Assembly: GCA_019746155.1 (NCBI GenBank)
Contig: JAIESJ010000094.1
Location: 1-12,920 of the forward strand
DNA: 12,920 nucleotides
Origin: Burkholderiales bacterium
GTDB taxonomy: Bacteria; Pseudomonadota; Gammaproteobacteria; Burkholderiales; SG8-41
Reading direction: 5' to 3'
In this document: one piece after another, positions 1 to 6,773 of the stretch
Layout of the letters: every line of letters begins with the position of its first letter
Position numbering within the stretch: the first letter of the stretch is position 1
Position numbers and translations under genes: made by a program
Notes under the pieces: model-generated
Seen by the model: the letters and a program-made list of their open reading frames with translations, nothing else
Told to the model about the DNA's origin: nothing
Database searches by the model: none

Positions 1-875
1 GAGTCGACGCCGAAATGCGACAGCACGCCGCGCCCGGCCCGGCCCAGCACGCCGAACCCATGCGCATCGTCGAGCAGGAGCCACGCGTCGTGCCGTTCGC
101 ACAGCGCGAGTAACTCAGGCACGGGCGCGATGTCGCCGTCCATGCTGAACACCGCGTCGGTCACCACCAGCCTGTGCCTTGCGCGCGAGGCGGCAAGCAG
201 TCTTTCCAACGCGGAGAGGTCGAGATGGGGATAGCGCCTGAATGCGGCACGGGACAGGAGCACCGCATCGTTGAGCGAAGCATGATTGAGCCTGTCGGCA
301 AACACGGCGTCGTCGCGCCCCGCCAGCGCGGTGACGACGCCGAGGTTGGCCATGTAGCCGGTGGAAAACAGCAGCGCACGCGGCAGGCCCACGAATCCGG
401 CAAGCGCCTCTTCCAGCGCATGATGGGCTACGCCATGGCCGAGGATCAGGTGCGAAGCGGCGGCGCCTACGCCGTAGCGCCCGGCGCCCTCCTGCGCTGC
501 CCGCACCAGTTCGGCATTGGCGGCGAGCCCCAGGTAATCGTTGCTGCAGAAAGCCACGTACCGCCGGCCGTCCACCGTGACGTGCGCAGACTGCGGGCTT
601 TGAAGCAAGCGGCGGCGGCGTTTAAGTCCCTGCGCCTCCAGTTCCTGGAGTTCCGCCGCAAGCGCTTGCTGGAGTGTTGGGTGTTGAGTTTTGGAAAGGA
701 AGTCCTTTCGACTCTGCCCCGCCTGCGCCTCTTCTACATTGGCCCCGATACCTGTTCCAGCCCTTACGAGTTGGTTCGAGATTACAAACTCACGCTGCTG
801 CTGAAGCTTGTTCGAAAGCCGGATGATCTTGACCGCGAACTCAAAGCTCTTGGCCCGAATAGGGCTATCAGCCAT
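1..875 (-). CDS. bioF: 8-amino-7-oxononanoate synthase (BioF), partial, with a fused four-helix-bundle N-terminus
   Basis: This PLP enzyme condenses pimeloyl-ACP (or pimeloyl-CoA) with L-alanine in the first ring-forming steps of biotin synthesis. I translated one unbroken frame of 291 codons; the 3' end, with the PLP lysine, lies beyond base 1. BioF signatures are clear: CSNDYLGLA (residues 110-118), the GVGAAASH region, FSTGYMANLG, DRLNHASLND, VFSMDGD and DDAHGFG, with D269 and H272 matching the PLP-contacting Asp and His of E. coli BioF. BioF homology begins near residue 68 (LQQALAAEL). Residues 1-62 belong to another family (see 690-875). No in-frame ATG, GTG or TTG occurs between ATG 875 and a TTG at codon 90, and an in-frame TGA lies at 890-888. 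The start at 875 is therefore forced unless translation begins inside BioF. The shine-dalgarno sequence is poor. bioB ends 33 bp upstream, so the two are probably cotranscribed. Whether the fused enzyme is active is unknown. Confidence 0.93.
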   Translation of the reverse strand, partial: MADSPIRAKSFEFAVKIIRLSNKLQQQREFVISNQLVRAGTGIGANVEEAQAGQSRKDFLSKTQHPTLQQALAAELQELEAQGLKRRRRLLQSPQSAHVTVDGRRYVAFCSNDYLGLAANAELVRAAQEGAGRYGVGAAASHLILGHGVAHHALEEALAGFVGLPRALLFSTGYMANLGVVTALAGRDDAVFADRLNHASLNDAVLLSRAAFRRYPHLDLSALERLLAASRARHRLVVTDAVFSMDGDIAPVPELLALCERHDAWLLLDDAHGFGVLGRAGRGVLSHFGVD

Positions 876-910
876 ATCAGCAACCGCTCAACACTCAACA
901 CTTAAAACTC
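672..910. repeat. Inverted heptad-repeat arms flanking the four-helix fragment
   Basis: The plus strand at 672-692 reads as three 7-mers: GAGTGTT, GGGTGTT, GAGTTTT. The minus strand from 910 to 890 reads GAGTTTT, AAGTGTT, GAGTGTT. Aligned as inverted repeats, 673-688 and 887-902 match at 15 of 16 bases. The outer arm touches the bioB stop codon (909-911). The inner arm marks the joint between the four-helix fragment and BioF. Confidence 0.85.
690..875 (-). other. Truncated four-helix-bundle (S23/IVS-type) domain fused to BioF
   Basis: Codons 1-62 of the bioF reading frame match the N-terminal half of the four-helix-bundle family first met in 23S rRNA intervening sequences. Diagnostic runs are AKSFEFAVKIIRL, ISNQLVRAGTGIGANVEEA and GQSRKDFLSK. 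Full members run to about 115-120 residues and continue after KDF-x-x-K with two more helices. Here the match stops exactly where a heptad repeat (672-692) begins, and the frame runs on into BioF, so the C-terminal half is missing. The family's function is not well established. The pairing looks like a decayed insertion rather than a designed fusion. The family call is from recalled motifs and is strong; the origin is inferred. Confidence 0.85.
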
Positions 911-1904
911 ATCGCTGAAGCGGGCGCAGCCCGAGCTTCGCGAACAACGCCTGGTCCTTTTCGACGTCGGGATTGCCGGTGGTGAGCAGTTTCTCGCCGT
1001 AGAAAATCGAGTTGGCCCCGGCGAGGAAACACAGCGCCTGGATGCCCTCGGACATTTCCTGGCGGCCCGCCGACAGCCGCACCATCGCTTTCGGCATGGT
1101 GATGCGCGCGCAGGCAATGGTGCGCACGAACTCGAGCGGGTCGAGCTTGGCCGTGCCGTGCAGCGGCGTGCCTTCGACCTGCACTAGGTTGTTGATCGGC
1201 ACCGACTCCGGATACGGATCCATGTTCGCGAGCTGCGCGATCAGCGCGGCGCGGCTTTTGCGCGACTCGCCCATGCCGACGATGCCGCCGCAGCAGACAT
1301 GAAGACCGGCCTCGCGCACGCGTTCGAGCGTGTCGAGGCGGTCGTGCTGGGTGCGGGTGGAGATGATCTCGCCGTAGAATTCCGGCGCGGTATCGATATT
1401 GTGGTTGTAATAGTCGAGACCGGCGGCTTTCAGCTGCTCGGCCTGCCCCTCCTTCAGCAGGCCCAGCGTGGCACAGGTCTCCATCCCGAGCCCGCGTACC
1501 GCCTTGACCATCGCGATCACCTTCTCCAGATCGCGCTGTTTCGGCCCGCGCCACGCAGCGCCCATGCAAAAGCGGGTCGCGCCGCTTTGTTTCGCCGCGC
1601 GCGCCGCAGCGACCACTTCGTCAACCGAAAGCATGTCCTGGTTCCCGACGCCGGTGTGATGGCGCGCAGCCTGCGGACAATAACCGCAGTCTTCCGGACA
1701 CCCGCCGGTCTTGACGGACAGCAGGGTGGAAAGCTGCACCGCGTTGGAATCGAAGTGCTGGCGGTGCACCGACTGCGCGCGGTGGATCAGATCGTTGAAA
1801 GGCAGATCGAACAGCGCCTCGATCTGCTCCAGCGTCCAGCGCTCGCCGCTGGGTGCCGTGTCGACGCAGGAGTTGCGATGTCCGTTAAGGGAAAGGGTGT
1901 CCAT
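909..1904 (-). CDS. bioB: Biotin synthase BioB
   Basis: This radical SAM enzyme inserts sulphur into dethiobiotin, the last step of biotin synthesis, in the cytoplasm. The 331-residue product carries the SAM 4Fe-4S motif C69-x3-C73-x2-C76 (GGCPEDCGYCPQ). It also carries all four ligands of the sacrificial 2Fe-2S cluster: C113 (RFCMGAAW), C144 (METCATLG), C204 (VCCGGIVGMGE) and R276 (VRLSAGRQ). Every one is offset by 16 from the E. coli numbering, so the core is collinear with E. coli BioB and the N-terminus is 16 residues longer. The YNHNIDTAPEFYGEI and SIFYGEKLLTT motifs are intact. The start ATG at 1904 has only a weak ribosome binding site. The gene diverges from comF and precedes bioF on the same strand. 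Confidence 0.98.
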   Translation of the reverse strand: MDTLSLNGHRNSCVDTAPSGERWTLEQIEALFDLPFNDLIHRAQSVHRQHFDSNAVQLSTLLSVKTGGCPEDCGYCPQAARHHTGVGNQDMLSVDEVVAAARAAKQSGATRFCMGAAWRGPKQRDLEKVIAMVKAVRGLGMETCATLGLLKEGQAEQLKAAGLDYYNHNIDTAPEFYGEIISTRTQHDRLDTLERVREAGLHVCCGGIVGMGESRKSRAALIAQLANMDPYPESVPINNLVQVEGTPLHGTAKLDPLEFVRTIACARITMPKAMVRLSAGRQEMSEGIQALCFLAGANSIFYGEKLLTTGNPDVEKDQALFAKLGLRPLQR

Positions 1905-1975
1905 GGGGGTCTTGGGGTAAGAAAGCTGAAAACTCTGTTTTTTAATGGGCTATATCATTACGGAAGACGTGTTTT
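1905..1975. promoter_or_regulatory. Divergent bioB/comF intergenic region
   Basis: These 71 bp separate two divergent start codons and must hold both 5' regions. The comF side has a shine-dalgarno-like GGAAG at 1962-1966, nine bases before the TTG start, and an AT-rich TATATC near 1951. No convincing -35/-10 pair or biotin operator palindrome could be picked out by eye. CTGAAAACTC at 1926-1935 is an inverted match to GAGTTTTCAG at 2700-2709 beyond the comF stop. Confidence 0.45.
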
Positions 1976-2683
1976 TTGTCAAATTCAACGCACGGATTTT
2001 TGAACAACCGCCTTGATTTTATACAGCGCCTGCTGTCGCAGGCGTGTCTGCTGTGCGGTGCCGCGAGCAGGCATGCCCTGTTATGCCATGATTGCGATAG
2101 TGAGTTGCCGCGGCTGCCTACCATGCGCTGTGCGACTTGCGCGCTGCCGATACCGGACGGCGATATCTGCGGCGGCTGTCTCGAGCATCCACCGCGATAC
2201 GATCGCGTGACGGCGGTATTCGCCTACGATTTTCCTGTCGACGCCCTGATTCAGGCCTTCAAGTACGGCGGCAACCTTGCCGTTGCCGCCGTACTTGGCG
2301 AAGCACTTGGAAAAGCGGTGGCGGAACATGCCGACTTCATCATTCCCATGCCGCTCTCTTCGCAACGCCTGCGCGAGCGCGGCTTCAACCAGGCGCTCGA
2401 AATCGCCCGCAGGGTAAGCGGCATGACCGGCATTCCGGTGCTCAGCGATGCCTGCCGCAAAGTCACGGAGACCCGGCCGCAGGCTGCGCTGCCGTGGAAG
2501 GAGCGCGAGAAAAACGTGCGCGGCGCTTTCGTATGCGATGCCGATCTGGATGGCAGGCGCATAGCCGTGATCGATGATGTGATGACGACCGGCGCAACAC
2601 TGAACGAACTGGCGAAAAACCTGCGCCGGGCGGGAGCGGCACACATCAGCGGCTGGGTTGTGGCGCGCACGCTGCCGCGCTAG
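1976..2683 (+). CDS. comF: ComF/GntX-family phosphoribosyltransferase-like protein
   Basis: The 235-residue product has the double zinc-finger N-terminus of the ComF/GntX family: C24-x2-C27 with C37-x2-C40, then C52-x2-C55 with C65-x2-C68. A PRTase fold follows, with PMPLSSQRLRERGFNQA and the PRPP-binding loop VIDDVMTTGAT (198-208). Family members are linked to DNA uptake (ComF in Bacillus and Haemophilus) or to use of DNA or gluconate as nutrient (GntX in E. coli); the reaction is not settled. I accept the TTG start at 1976 because GGAAG lies nine bases upstream. A second in-frame TTG near 2000 lacks such a site. It is the only plus-strand gene here and converges on mshN. A role in natural transformation beside a type IV pilus locus is possible but unproven, because comF often sits next to bio genes. 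Confidence 0.92.
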   Translation: MSNSTHGFLNNRLDFIQRLLSQACLLCGAASRHALLCHDCDSELPRLPTMRCATCALPIPDGDICGGCLEHPPRYDRVTAVFAYDFPVDALIQAFKYGGNLAVAAVLGEALGKAVAEHADFIIPMPLSSQRLRERGFNQALEIARRVSGMTGIPVLSDACRKVTETRPQAALPWKEREKNVRGAFVCDADLDGRRIAVIDDVMTTGATLNELAKNLRRAGAAHISGWVVARTLPR

Positions 2684-2798
2684 CGCAGTTTCGAGTTGCG
2701 AGTTTTCAGTTTGCTGTTCCGCAAATAATTCGCATATCCGTAGGTCGCCAATCCTTTGGCGACGACCCGGCTAGAAACTTGAAACTGCAATTGCAGTT
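2684..2798. repeat. Palindromic heptad element between comF and mshN
   Basis: This 115-bp gap between convergent genes is almost filled by one element. The left arm at 2685-2712 reads as 7-mers GCAGTTT, CGAGTTG, CGAGTTT, TCAGTTT. The right arm (2771-2789) is inverted relative to 2684-2702 with 15 of 19 matches. The centre holds a perfect 8-bp stem with a 4-base loop (GTCGCCAA at 2744-2751, TTGGCGAC at 2756-2763). It could also act as a bidirectional transcription barrier, but no T-run typical of an intrinsic terminator follows the stem. Confidence 0.8.
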
Positions 2799-2811
2799 TT
2801 ACTGCAATTGC
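2787..2811. repeat. Perfect hairpin across the mshN stop codon
   Basis: GCAATTGCAGT (2787-2797) and ACTGCAATTGC (2801-2811) form an 11-bp perfect stem with a 3-base loop. The mshN stop codon TAA (2801-2799) lies in it. CTGCAATTGCAG (2785-2796) is itself a 12-bp palindrome. In the mshN transcript the stem is followed by AGTTTC, so it is at best a weak terminator. A role in 3' end protection or termination is inferred. Confidence 0.6.
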
Positions 2812-4091
2812 CTCAAGCGCTGATCGACAAACGCCTGCAAGTCGGCATTGAGGTTGCCGCTCGCCTTGGCGCGGCGGAAGGCGTCCTGCGCCTCGGTGTT
2901 TCGGTTCAGTGCCTGCAGCGATATGCCGAGCCCCATCAGCCACACGCCCGATTGCGGCTTCAGGTTGAGTGCGGCCTGGTATTGTTCGATGGCCTCGTTG
3001 TGCCGTTGCTGGCGCTGCAGCAGCGCCGCCAGGAACGCGTGATAATCCGCGTTGTTCTGGGCGTAGGCCATGCCTTTCTGCAGGATATCGATCGCAGCCT
3101 GGGTATTGCCGCGGTCGACCTGCAGGCGCGCCAGCGTCATCGTGAAGCCGGTCTGGCCGGGGTTTAGCTGCAGCCCTTCCCGCAGCACCCGCTCAGCCTC
3201 AACGTAGTTTTTGGCTTCGATCAGCAGACCGAACAGGGCCTGACGCGCGCCGAGGTGCCCGGGAGAGTGGCGCAGCGCGGCTTCGAAGGCTTCGCGCGCT
3301 TCGGCGAGCCTGCCTTGATTGAGCAAAGCCGTCGCTTTGCCATATTCACTTTCGGCCTGCTGCTGCGGTGTGAGCTGGCGTAACCGCTTGTCGATTTCCG
3401 GTTGCGCCGCACGCGTGGCGGGCTTGACAGCCGCCACCGCCGGGCTTTTCGGCTTGGACTCTTCCGCCCTTGACGCTACCGCGGGTGGTTTGACATCGGT
3501 CTCGGGCTTGCTCACAGATGCCGGTGGAACTGGTGCGGGAGTGGCGATCGGGGCCGGGGCCGAGACGGCAGTATTGGGCTGCGCATGCGTCGCCGGTTCG
3601 GGCGGCGCCTTGGCGATCACATCCGCCGTTGCAATCGGCGCCCTGGGCTCGGGCCCTTTGTCGGCCGCGCGTGGCGGCTTCTCGGTCAGCGTGGCGGGTG
3701 CGTTCGACGGCTCCGGACTCAAGTCCGCACGCTGTGAATCGGGTACGGGCGCGGCGGAAGCCGCGGCGGCTTCCGGGCGTGGCTGCGCGTCGGGCATCGC
3801 TCCGGGTGAGGCAGCGGCTTGAACGACCTTGTTCTCCGGTATCGGCACGGCCGGGGAAACTGCGACAGGGGCAGGCGGCGTCTGCCTGCTGCCTGGCAAT
3901 CTGAATCCCGACAACACCGCCCACGTTGCGACCATTGCGATGGCAAGCCCGCCGGCCAGCGCGATCAGCCATAAGCGGGTATTCTGGCGCATCTCGGGCA
4001 ATGCGCGCACATGGTCAGGCAACGCGCTGCGGTCTGTTCCGGATGCGCGGCGCTTCTCGAGATCGAGCAGCACCTGATTGATGAGGCTCAT
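2799..4091 (-). CDS. mshN: MSHA pilus biogenesis TPR protein MshN
   Basis: This 430-residue protein has a short cytoplasmic N-terminus (MSLINQVLLDLEKRRAS), one membrane segment at about 39-62, and a Pro/Ala/Lys-rich linker of about 200 residues. It ends in tetratricopeptide repeats from about residue 260 (NQGRLAEAREAFEAAL, NYVEAERVLREGLQLNP, HNEAIEQYQAALNLKP, NRNTEAQDAFRRA). MshN proteins have this layout and are thought to be periplasmic scaffolds for pilus assembly. A longer frame opens at 4157. I chose ATG 4091 because MSLINQVL is the usual MshN beginning and because it forms an ATGA overlap with the mshM stop, a sign of translational coupling. It is the last gene of the operon in this window. 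Confidence 0.93.
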   Translation of the reverse strand: MSLINQVLLDLEKRRASGTDRSALPDHVRALPEMRQNTRLWLIALAGGLAIAMVATWAVLSGFRLPGSRQTPPAPVAVSPAVPIPENKVVQAAASPGAMPDAQPRPEAAAASAAPVPDSQRADLSPEPSNAPATLTEKPPRAADKGPEPRAPIATADVIAKAPPEPATHAQPNTAVSAPAPIATPAPVPPASVSKPETDVKPPAVASRAEESKPKSPAVAAVKPATRAAQPEIDKRLRQLTPQQQAESEYGKATALLNQGRLAEAREAFEAALRHSPGHLGARQALFGLLIEAKNYVEAERVLREGLQLNPGQTGFTMTLARLQVDRGNTQAAIDILQKGMAYAQNNADYHAFLAALLQRQQRHNEAIEQYQAALNLKPQSGVWLMGLGISLQALNRNTEAQDAFRRAKASGNLNADLQAFVDQRLRQLQ

Positions 4092-4978
4092 GACAGCAGC
4101 ATCCAACCGATGCCGCCGATGGAAACCAGCAGCATGGCGAAACCCAGCCACCACCACGGCCTGTGCCGCGCCGCGGCGGGCGTATCTGCCGCCGCGCCGC
4201 GCACATGGCGCGGCAACACCTGCTGCAGGCCTTCGCCGAAAGCGAGCAGCATGGCCTTGTGCGCGACGATGTTGATGAGCCGCGGCACGCCGCGGCTCTG
4301 GCGATGCACTGCGCGCACCGCGGACTTGGTGAACAGCTGGCTGCCGCGATAGCCGGCAACCCGCAGCCGGTGAGCGATATAGTGGTCAACCTCATTGCGG
4401 CGCAGCGCCGTCAACCGGTACTGGAAAGTAATGCGCTGCCGCAGCTGGCGCACCGACTCCCGGTCGAGCTTCTGGTCGAGCTCCGGCTGGCCGAACAGCA
4501 CGACCTGCAGCAGCTTGCGTTTCTCGGTTTCCAGGTTGGTCAGCAGCCGCATCGCTTCCAGCGTCTCGATCGGCATCGCCTGCGCTTCATCGAGACACAA
4601 CACGACCGCCTTGCCCTGGTCTGCGAAATCAAGCAGCGCCTGGGTAAAGCCCTTGAGCAGGTGATGCTGGTCGGCTTCCTTGGGCAGCTCCACCCCGAGC
4701 TCTTCGCCAAGCGCGAACAGCAGCGTGCGCGGCTCGAGGCAGGGATTGGGAATGTAGGCCGAGACATGATTCTGATCCAGCATGGCGAGGAAGCGACGGC
4801 ACAACAGCGTCTTGCCGGTGCCGACTTCCCCGGTGATCTTGATGAAACCCTCGCCGTTCTGGACCGCGACGAGCAGGGTGTTCAGCGCTTCCTGGTGCGA
4901 GGTGCAGGCGTAGGCAAAGCTCGTATCCGGCGTGATGCCGAACGGCAGCTCGTTCAGTCCGAAATGGGCTTTGTACAT
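4088..4978 (-). CDS. mshM: MSHA biogenesis AAA ATPase MshM (ExeA/GspA-like)
   Basis: The 296-residue protein begins MYKAHFGLNELPFGITPD, typical of ExeA/GspA-type ATPases. It carries Walker A GEVGTGKT (50-57), Walker B VVLCLDEAQ (125-133), a sensor-1-like stretch QVVLFGQPEL (159-167), and the RQLRQRITFQYRLTAL and RGVPRLINIVAHKAML regions of this AAA family. A C-terminal membrane segment (about 275-295) anchors it to the inner membrane. Relatives in type II secretion (ExeA with ExeB) help the secretin through the peptidoglycan, which fits its place after the mshL secretin. GGAA lies seven bases before the start. The start region overlaps one arm of the repeat between mshL and mshM. It overlaps mshN by 4 bp. 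Confidence 0.95.
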   Translation of the reverse strand: MYKAHFGLNELPFGITPDTSFAYACTSHQEALNTLLVAVQNGEGFIKITGEVGTGKTLLCRRFLAMLDQNHVSAYIPNPCLEPRTLLFALGEELGVELPKEADQHHLLKGFTQALLDFADQGKAVVLCLDEAQAMPIETLEAMRLLTNLETEKRKLLQVVLFGQPELDQKLDRESVRQLRQRITFQYRLTALRRNEVDHYIAHRLRVAGYRGSQLFTKSAVRAVHRQSRGVPRLINIVAHKAMLLAFGEGLQQVLPRHVRGAAADTPAAARHRPWWWLGFAMLLVSIGGIGWMLLS

Positions 4979-5063
4979 GTTCCGTTTCCGTGTTCAGGGC
5001 TCCAGCCTCATCGCTATCTGCCGGCGCCACTCGACCCGAACACTGGACACCCAACCCGTAACA
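4979..5063. repeat. Degenerate inverted repeat in the mshL-mshM gap
   Basis: This 85-bp gap is the one non-overlapping junction within the otherwise coupled mshI-mshN operon. GTGTTCAGG at 4990-4998 and CCCGAACAC at 5035-5043 are inverted with 8 of 9 matches. The outer arm, read on the minus strand, can be phased into 7-mers (TGGGTGT, CCAGTGT, TCGGGTC, GAGTGGC). The inner arm runs into the mshM ribosome binding site. The pattern resembles the other heptad elements here but is weaker, so membership of the family is an inference. Confidence 0.5.
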
Positions 5064-6773
5064 TTACTTTTGCTCCATGGCCCGAATGCGGTCGCGCGTT
5101 TCCGCAAGCCCCTGCTCCCAGTTACGGTCGCTGTGAATAATGGTGGGCTTGAGCAGGATCACGAGCTCACTTTTGACCGTGCTGCTGGAACGCTGACGGA
5201 ACAGGCTGCCCAGCCCGGGCATATCGCCCGCCCCAGGCACCTGGCTGCGATCGACATTCGTCTGCTGTTTCATGAGCCCGCCGATGGCAACGATATTGCC
5301 GTCCTGCACGCGCACAATGGTGTCGGTTTCGTTGACGTCGCTCGAAGCGAGCGGCAGGGTGAAGCTGCCGGCCGCGCCGAGATCGATGACCTTACGCTTC
5401 TCGCTCACATTGCTCACCGCGGGATGGATGTGCAGGATGATGTTGTTGTCTTCGTCGATCTGCGGCGTCACGTCGAGCGCGATGCCCGAGAAGAACGGCT
5501 GCACGGTGATGGTCGGCGTCGTCGTGACGCCGGCGCCGCTGGTGACCGCGGTGGTGCTGACGTTGGTCACGAAGAATTCGTCGGTGCCGACCTTGAGCAC
5601 GGCTTTCTGGTTGTTGATGGTCGCTATCCGCGGGCTCGACAGCACATTGATGGCCCCCTGGGTTTCGAGGAAGGATAACAGCGCGGCGAAGTTGCCGGTC
5701 TGCAGCGCCAGCCCGAACACCCCGCCGGTTATGGTCCCGGCCGCCAGCGCGCCTCCTCCGGCACCAAGCGTTGCGGCCAGGGCCGACGTCGTGAGTTTGC
5801 CATTGTTGCTCACCACTGAACCCGGCGTGATGACCCCCGCTCCAGCGCGTCTTCCGCCGTCCGGGAACACCGCCCAGTTGATGCCCGCCTGGGAGCCGTC
5901 GCGCAACGTGACCTCGATGATCTTGGCTTCCAGCACGACCTGGCGCTCGACCACGAGCTGCATCGCCTTGAGGAAAGACTCGACGCTGCGCAGCTCCGCC
6001 GGCATGGCGCGCACCACGATCACGCCCGACTGCGGATTGACGATTACGCTGCGGCCCTCGGCGTTGCCGACAACGGCATTGAGCGACTTGGTGACATCGC
6101 CCCAGAAATCGCTGTCGGAGGTGGTGGTCACGCGCGAGCTTTCGTTACTCCGCGAGGCCGCGCCTGCCGTCGGCGTGACGGGCGTGCCGGGCGTACCCGT
6201 TGCGCCTGGCACAGCGGCGCCCGCGGCGGTAATCGAGCCCGAGCTTACGCGCACGTCCGTGCTGCCGCGACGGGTTGCCTGCAGGTAATTCACCTGGAAC
6301 ACGCGTGTCTGTAACTTCACCGGCTGCACCGTGATGCGCGTTCCCTGCACCCGGTACTCGTAACCGTAGAGATCGCGCAGCGTGTCGAGCGCTTCGAACA
6401 CGGTCACATCCTTAAGATTCACCGAAATCGGCTCCTTGACGTCAGGATGGACGATCATGCTGTAGCGTGTGCCCGAGACCACCGCCATGAATACCTGGTT
6501 GGCCGGTGCGCTATTGACGTTGAGATCGAAGCGCGTATCGACCTGGCGGCCCTCGGGTTTGGGCATTTCGACCACCAGCGGCGGCAGCAGCGCCTGGCTC
6601 ACCGCATCGGGCGTCGCGGGCTTGGCGCGATTCTGCACCGCCTTGTCAAGCTCCTGGGTGATGCTCTCATAAGCATTATTGCGGTATTTATCGATGCTGG
6701 CGCAGCCGCCGGTTGCAACTGCCGCGAGCGCCACCATCAATAGCTTCAAGTTATACAATCTGTTTGCTTTCAT
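5064..6773 (-). CDS. mshL: MSHA outer-membrane secretin MshL
   Basis: This 569-residue secretin should form the outer-membrane ring through which the pilus emerges. The signal sequence ends ATGGC, with C24 a likely lipidation site although T at -3 is not ideal. Residues of about 78-150 form an STN/N0-like domain (RFDLNVNSAPANQVF ... ISVNLKDVTVFEALDTL). A Gly/Thr/Pro-rich low-complexity stretch follows at about 183-215. The secretin core has ERQVVLEAKIIEVTL, FLETQGAINVLSSPRIATIN, ALDVTPQID, DGNIVAIGGLMKQQ, VPGAGDMPGLGSLFR and SELVILLKPTII, the classic C-terminal secretin run. AGGGA lies seven bases before ATG 6773, and the start overlaps the mshK stop (ATGA). Confidence 0.97.
   Translation of the reverse strand: MKANRLYNLKLLMVALAAVATGGCASIDKYRNNAYESITQELDKAVQNRAKPATPDAVSQALLPPLVVEMPKPEGRQVDTRFDLNVNSAPANQVFMAVVSGTRYSMIVHPDVKEPISVNLKDVTVFEALDTLRDLYGYEYRVQGTRITVQPVKLQTRVFQVNYLQATRRGSTDVRVSSGSITAAGAAVPGATGTPGTPVTPTAGAASRSNESSRVTTTSDSDFWGDVTKSLNAVVGNAEGRSVIVNPQSGVIVVRAMPAELRSVESFLKAMQLVVERQVVLEAKIIEVTLRDGSQAGINWAVFPDGGRRAGAGVITPGSVVSNNGKLTTSALAATLGAGGGALAAGTITGGVFGLALQTGNFAALLSFLETQGAINVLSSPRIATINNQKAVLKVGTDEFFVTNVSTTAVTSGAGVTTTPTITVQPFFSGIALDVTPQIDEDNNIILHIHPAVSNVSEKRKVIDLGAAGSFTLPLASSDVNETDTIVRVQDGNIVAIGGLMKQQTNVDRSQVPGAGDMPGLGSLFRQRSSSTVKSELVILLKPTIIHSDRNWEQGLAETRDRIRAMEQK

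Noticed and set aside
174..905. 243-codon plus-strand frame antisense to bioF
   Set aside because: The minus strand carries clear BioF motifs throughout; the plus frame lacks any recognisable protein and is a GC-rich shadow.
672..910. CRISPR-like array
   Set aside because: The repeats are 7-bp degenerate tandem units without spacers of even length, and no cas genes are near.
2680..2943. 87-codon minus-strand frame ending in repeat-coded NSKLKTRNSKLR
   Set aside because: It overlaps the mshN C-terminus in another frame and runs through the heptad element; its tail is only the translation of the repeat.
5272..6288. 338-codon plus-strand frame antisense to mshL
   Set aside because: Ser/Pro/Val-rich shadow of a convincing secretin gene; no family features.
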